Shown here: piece after piece, positions 6,362 to 9,188 of the stretch
Layout of the letters: every line of letters starts with the position of its first letter
Position numbering within the stretch: the stretch's first letter is position 1
DNA from: Anaerolineaceae bacterium
GTDB taxonomy: Bacteria > Chloroflexota > Anaerolineae > Anaerolineales > Anaerolineaceae
Reading direction: 5' to 3'
Assembly: GCA_028714615.1 (NCBI GenBank)
Contig: JAQTMA010000162.1
Location: 1-9,188, forward strand
DNA length: 9,188 nucleotides
Notes under the pieces: model-generated
What the model was told of the DNA's origin: nothing
Databases searched by the model: none
The model's input: only the letters and a program-made list of their open reading frames with translations
Position numbers and translations under genes: made by a program

Positions 6362-6849
6362 CTACCCTGTAAAACATCCACCAACAACTGGAGGGCGGTT
6401 TGGGCCGAGGCGACCTTATTCTCCAACCGGTCGCCGTGGAATTGAAAATGGACGGCCTGCGCGCCCTGTGGAGTGCTCAGCCCAAACCAAACCAGCCCCA
6501 CCGGTTTTCCCGGCATGCCCCCACCCGGGCCCGCGATACCGCTGACCGAAATACCAACCTCAGCATCAAAGACGCGACGCACACCCTGCGCCATTTCCAG
6601 TACAGTTGGCTCGCTGACCACGCCATACTGTACGATGGTTTCGTGGTGTACGCCAAGCAGGCGCTCTTTGGCTTCGTAGGCGTAAGCAGTAATGCTACCC
6701 TGGTAATACTCCGAAGAGCCAGGGATGTTGGTGATGAGATGCCCAACCAGGCCTCCTGTGCAGGATTCGGCCACGGCCAGTTTCCATCCTTTTTGGTGGA
6801 GCAGTTCGCCCACCTGAATTTCTAATGGTATGCCGGTATGAGGTTCCAT
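6337..6849 (-). CDS. pncC: Nicotinamide-nucleotide amidase (PncC, CinA C-terminal domain)
   Basis: Deamidates NMN to nicotinate mononucleotide in the cytoplasm, recycling NMN released by NAD-dependent DNA ligase. The 170 residues correspond to a stand-alone CinA C-terminal domain without the N-terminal MoCF-like half of full CinA. The catalytic block is KLAVAESCTGGLVGHLIT (residues 23-40), with the nucleophile Ser29. YAYEAKERLLGV (56-67), GVVSE (76-80), VSGIAGPGGG (102-111) and KPVGLVWFG (115-123) complete the family signature. The ATG at 6849 is chosen because AAAGGA (6860-6855) lies five bases upstream; a TTG at 6870 would add seven residues but overlaps the -10 box. It diverges from uvrC and overlaps the next gene by 25 bases. 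Confidence 0.93.
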   Translation of the reverse strand: MEPHTGIPLEIQVGELLHQKGWKLAVAESCTGGLVGHLITNIPGSSEYYQGSITAYAYEAKERLLGVHHETIVQYGVVSEPTVLEMAQGVRRVFDAEVGISVSGIAGPGGGMPGKPVGLVWFGLSTPQGAQAVHFQFHGDRLENKVASAQTALQLLVDVLQGRWPCSPSK

Positions 6850-6869
6850 GCGATTCCTTTCAAGGGACA

Positions 6870-6875
6870 ATTATA
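6870..6875 (-). promoter_or_regulatory. -10 box of pncC promoter
   Basis: A perfect TATAAT on the minus strand. The -35 region is weak (TTCTCG at 6897-6892, 16 bases away). Transcription from about 6863 would leave a leader of only about 14 bases that is almost entirely the ribosome-binding site. Confidence 0.55.
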
Positions 6876-6904
6876 GGCGAGATTAGCCATCCGAGAAGTC
6901 CCGC

Positions 6905-6913
6905 TGTTAAAAT
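6905..6913 (+). promoter_or_regulatory. Candidate upstream extended -10 for uvrC
   Basis: TGT followed by TAAAAT. A start near 6920 would give a leader of about 48 bases. No convincing -35 is present. It competes with the nearer candidate at 6950-6958. Confidence 0.35.
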
Positions 6914-6949
6914 ATATCTATACGCAACCTGCGCAAGATAGACGGAGCG

Positions 6950-6958
6950 TGATAAAAT
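6950..6958 (+). promoter_or_regulatory. Candidate start-proximal extended -10 for uvrC
   Basis: TGA followed by TAAAAT ends nine bases before the uvrC ATG. If used, the transcript would begin only two or three bases before the start codon, an almost leaderless mRNA. This fits the lack of a Shine-Dalgarno sequence. The -35 region is poor. Confidence 0.4.
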
Positions 6959-6967
6959 TAGACCGCT

Positions 6968-8830
6968 ATGGTGGAAATATCCAATCACCTTCAGGGAATT
7001 ATAGATACCCTGCCCACCCGGCCCGGTTGCTACATCATGAAAAACCAGGCAGGCGATATCATCTACGTCGGCAAGGCGATCAACCTGCGCAATCGCGTAC
7101 GTTCCTATTTCCATAGCGGAAATGGGGATTTCAAGACCCACCAACTGGTGCGCAACATCGCTCATATCGAGTGGATCGTGGTTGGTTCGGAACTCGAGGC
7201 GCTTATCCTCGAGATGAACCTCATCAAGAAGCACCGGCCACGCTACAACATCCGCCTGAAAGATGATAAACGCTACCCATATATCAAGGTGCATTGGGCC
7301 GACCCTTTCCCCAAGGTGACCGTGACGCGCCAGATGGTGGATGACGGCTCGCGCTACTTTGGCCCTTACACCAGCGTGTGGGCCGTCCACCAAACCCTGG
7401 ATGTGCTGCGCCGTATCTTTCCTTACCTGACGTGCGACCGGGAGATCACCGGGAAAGATGCGCGCCCCTGCCTGTATTACGATATCAAATTATGCTCCGG
7501 TCCATGTATCGGGGCAGTAATGAAGAAGCAGTACCGCCAGATGATCGATGATCTGTGCGAGTTCCTGGATGGCCATACCGGGCCGATCGTCAACCGGTTG
7601 AAGACTGAGATGGGGGAAGCGGCGGAATTGCTGCAATTCGAGCGGGCTGCCGCGATACGCAATCAGATCCAGGCTATCGACCAGGTGGTGGAGAAGCAAA
7701 AAGTGATCTCCAGTGACCAGGTAGATTCGGATGTGATCGCCATGGCTCGCGCTGATGGAGAAGCCTGCGTGCAAATCTTCTTCATCCGCAGCGGGAAGCT
7801 GATCGGTCGCGAATACTTCATCCTGGAAGGCGCCGAAGATGCCGCCGACAGCGAAGTCGTAGCCCAATTTATTTCACAATTCTATTCCGAAGCGGCGACC
7901 GTCCCGCCCCAAGTTCTGCTGCCAAACCACGTTGAGGAGGCTCAGATCATCCAGCAATGGCTGCGCACGCGGCGCGGCGGTGAGAAAGTTGAGATCCTGG
8001 TCCCCAACCAGGGGATATCCGCGGAATTGGTGCAGATGGCCGCGGAGAATGCGTCTGAGACCCTGGGCGCACTGCGGGCGCAGTGGCAGGCGGATACCAA
8101 CCGCCAGTCGGGAGCGCTGGCAGAGCTGCAGCAGGCCTTGGGCCTGGCTACCCCACCCAACCGCATCGAGTGCTACGATATTTCCAACACCCAGGGGACG
8201 GCCTCCGTCGGCAGCATGGTGGTATTTGAGCAGGGTGTGCCGGCGAAAAAACACTACCGGCGCTTCAATATCCAGAGTGTGAACGGCCCGGACGATTTCG
8301 CCAGCATGGAAGAGGTGCTCACCCGGCGCTTACGTCGCTGGCAAGCCACCCAGGAGTCGCCCAATACACCGGGAGCCAAGGTGGACGAGTCTTTCGCCCG
8401 GCTGCCCGACCTGCTGATCGTGGACGGCGGCAAAGGACAACTCGGGCGGGCTGTAACGGTTCTGGAGCGCTATGGCTTGATGGACAAGGTCGCGGTGGTG
8501 GGATTGGCCAAGCAGCAAGAAGAGATATTCTTCCCATACAAGCCCCAATCGTTGGTACTGCCGCGCCATTCGCAGGCACTCTACCTGGTACAGCGCGTGC
8601 GGGACGAGGCGCACCGCTTTGCCATCACGGCCCACCGCAACCGGCGGTCGAAAATCGGGTTGGCTTCCCGCCTGGATGTGATCCCGGGCATCGGTCCCAC
8701 CCGGCGCAAAGCATTATTGGTCAAGTTCGGCTCCGTTGAGGGCATCCGGGACGCGAGCGTCGAAGAGCTGACCGCAATAAAAGGCGTTACTACCGAGATC
8801 GCACAAGCGTTGAAAACTCAGTTAGAATAA
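6968..8830 (+). CDS. uvrC: UvrABC system protein C (excinuclease subunit)
   Basis: Makes both incisions in nucleotide excision repair after UvrA/UvrB find damage. 620 residues, normal for UvrC. Domains: GIY-YIG nuclease at about 15-95, with GCY (20-22), YVG (33-35) and LRNRVRSYF for the 3' cut. A cysteine cluster C156, C168, C176, C180 matches the spacing reported to hold an iron-sulphur cluster in UvrC. The UVR motif that contacts UvrB is at about 206-240. The RNase H-like nuclease for the 5' cut spans about 385-555, with ECYDISNTQG (D404), LLIVDGGKGQ (D486) and DEAHRFA (H549) as likely metal ligands. Helix-hairpin-helix DNA-binding motifs at about 568-620 include VIPGIGPTRRKALL. Start: a TAG at 6959-6961 blocks upstream extension, and the next Met (24) would cut the GIY domain, so ATG 6968 (or GTG 6971) stands even though no Shine-Dalgarno sequence precedes it. 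Confidence 0.97.
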   Translation: MVEISNHLQGIIDTLPTRPGCYIMKNQAGDIIYVGKAINLRNRVRSYFHSGNGDFKTHQLVRNIAHIEWIVVGSELEALILEMNLIKKHRPRYNIRLKDDKRYPYIKVHWADPFPKVTVTRQMVDDGSRYFGPYTSVWAVHQTLDVLRRIFPYLTCDREITGKDARPCLYYDIKLCSGPCIGAVMKKQYRQMIDDLCEFLDGHTGPIVNRLKTEMGEAAELLQFERAAAIRNQIQAIDQVVEKQKVISSDQVDSDVIAMARADGEACVQIFFIRSGKLIGREYFILEGAEDAADSEVVAQFISQFYSEAATVPPQVLLPNHVEEAQIIQQWLRTRRGGEKVEILVPNQGISAELVQMAAENASETLGALRAQWQADTNRQSGALAELQQALGLATPPNRIECYDISNTQGTASVGSMVVFEQGVPAKKHYRRFNIQSVNGPDDFASMEEVLTRRLRRWQATQESPNTPGAKVDESFARLPDLLIVDGGKGQLGRAVTVLERYGLMDKVAVVGLAKQQEEIFFPYKPQSLVLPRHSQALYLVQRVRDEAHRFAITAHRNRRSKIGLASRLDVIPGIGPTRRKALLVKFGSVEGIRDASVEELTAIKGVTTEIAQALKTQLE

Positions 8831-8840
8831 CAGATATGTT

Positions 8841-8897
8841 TCCGCGAATTTCGATAATTGGAATAAGGCGATCTTTAGAATTCGCGAAATTCGCGGA
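8841..8897. repeat. Solo inverted-repeat element after uvrC
   Basis: TCCGCGAATTTCG (8841-8853) and CGAAATTCGCGGA (8885-8897) are perfect 13-bp inverted repeats separated by 31 bases, starting ten bases after the uvrC stop. The right arm reads TTCGCG, two bases, ATTCGCG, G, ATAAA. This parallels TTCGTG, two bases, ATTCGTG, ATAAA at 4797-4814 next to the GxxExxY gene. Downstream, GATAA (8896-8900) can pair with TTATC (8909-8913). No gene is inside and no T-run follows, so it is not a typical terminator. Confidence 0.75.
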
Positions 8898-8961
8898 TAA
8901 AACGCGGATTATCTTCTCCTGACAGGTTTTGATAGGAACCGCAGGGGTTTTGGAGGCAGAA

Positions 8962-9114
8962 ATGGCGGATAAACGTTCTAACACCAAAGCAGCGGGCCAC
9001 AAAAAGGCGTACCTGACCCCGGAGCAACGCAGCCGCCGTCTCCAAACGATCATGTTTGGAGCATTGGCGCTGATCATGATCTTATCGATGCTGATATCGC
9101 TGGTCGCCCGCTAG
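8962..9114 (+). CDS. Small single-pass membrane protein, unknown function
   Basis: A 50-residue protein. The first 29 residues are highly basic and hydrophilic (MADKRSNTKAAGHKK, then LTPEQRSRRLQ), followed by one hydrophobic helix TIMFGALALIMILSMLISLV (residues 29-48) ending at Ala-Arg. The positive N-terminus suggests an N-in orientation with almost no external part. GGAGG (8952-8956) lies five bases before this ATG; the frame is open to an ATG at 8929, but that start has no ribosome-binding site. It lies 131 bases after uvrC, with the repeat element in between, and 20 bases before the next start, with which it may form an operon. I do not recognise a family. Confidence 0.75.
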   Translation: MADKRSNTKAAGHKKAYLTPEQRSRRLQTIMFGALALIMILSMLISLVAR

Positions 9115-9134
9115 TTCATCTGCGAAAGGGCTGT

Positions 9135-9188
9135 ATGCCCATGACTACAATGAAACACGTGGCCCGCATTGGCTGGGCCAGCTTATTG
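9135..9188 (+). CDS. Start of an unidentified CDS, cut by window edge
   Basis: ATG at 9135 opens a frame of 18 codons that runs off the window (MPMTTMKHVARIGWASLL). AAAGG (9124-9128) lies about six bases upstream; a second ATG at 9141 is also possible. It begins 20 bases after the stop of the small membrane protein. The hydrophobic turn at the end may begin a signal or membrane segment, but too little is visible to name it. Confidence 0.45.
   Translation, partial: MPMTTMKHVARIGWASLL

Noticed and set aside
8841..8897. Intrinsic terminator for uvrC
   Set aside because: The arms are 31 bases apart and no T-run follows; the motif similarity to the GxxExxY repeats explains it better.

Overview
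The window looks like ordinary chromosome from a free-living bacterium, most probably Chloroflexota of the Anaerolineae type. This placement is inferred from the overall look of the primary sigma factor, MetG, UvrC and a diacylglycerol-type glycosyltransferase, with mostly GC-rich coding and -35/-10 promoters; no marker search was possible. There are no rRNA or tRNA genes, CRISPR arrays or complete insertion sequences. No stretch longer than about 185 bases lacks a gene.

Layout. Bases 1-365 (minus) hold the 5' two-thirds of rdgB (XTP/dITP pyrophosphatase), cut by the window edge. An AT-rich divergent intergenic region follows, with a near-consensus promoter reading right into a DUF177/YceD gene (531-1007) and then the primary sigma factor rpoD (1153-2331), which ends at a strong intrinsic terminator. 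metG (2515-4302) has its own extended -10 promoter. Behind it sits an AT-rich GxxExxY (PD-(D/E)XK_3-like) gene at 4360-4770, bracketed by inverted repeats of an ATTCGTG motif. Three minus-strand genes follow: a GT28/MGDG-synthase-like glycosyltransferase (6046-4829) with its own promoter, a 79-residue unknown protein (6361-6122), and pncC (6849-6337), which overlaps the unknown gene. uvrC (6968-8830) diverges from pncC. After uvrC come an inverted-repeat element related to the one around GxxExxY, a 50-residue single-pass membrane protein (8962-9114), and the first 18 codons of another gene at the right edge.

How the genes fit together. Most are housekeeping: nucleotide-pool sanitation (RdgB), ribosome-related DUF177, the main sigma factor, Met-tRNA charging, membrane glycolipid synthesis, pyridine-nucleotide salvage (PncC) and nucleotide excision repair (UvrC). 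Promoters in the window resemble TTGACA-17-TATAAT, often with a TGn extension, which fits the primary sigma factor encoded here.

The most interesting part is accessory. The GxxExxY gene is at about 41% GC against a visibly GC-richer metG, and its putative start codon lies inside an arm of a perfect 13-bp inverted repeat. A second locus after uvrC carries a 13-bp inverted repeat with a matching motif (TTCGYG, two bases, ATTCGYG, then ATAAA) but no gene. This suggests a small repeat-bounded element family with one gene-bearing and one solo copy. Whether it is mobile cannot be shown from one window.
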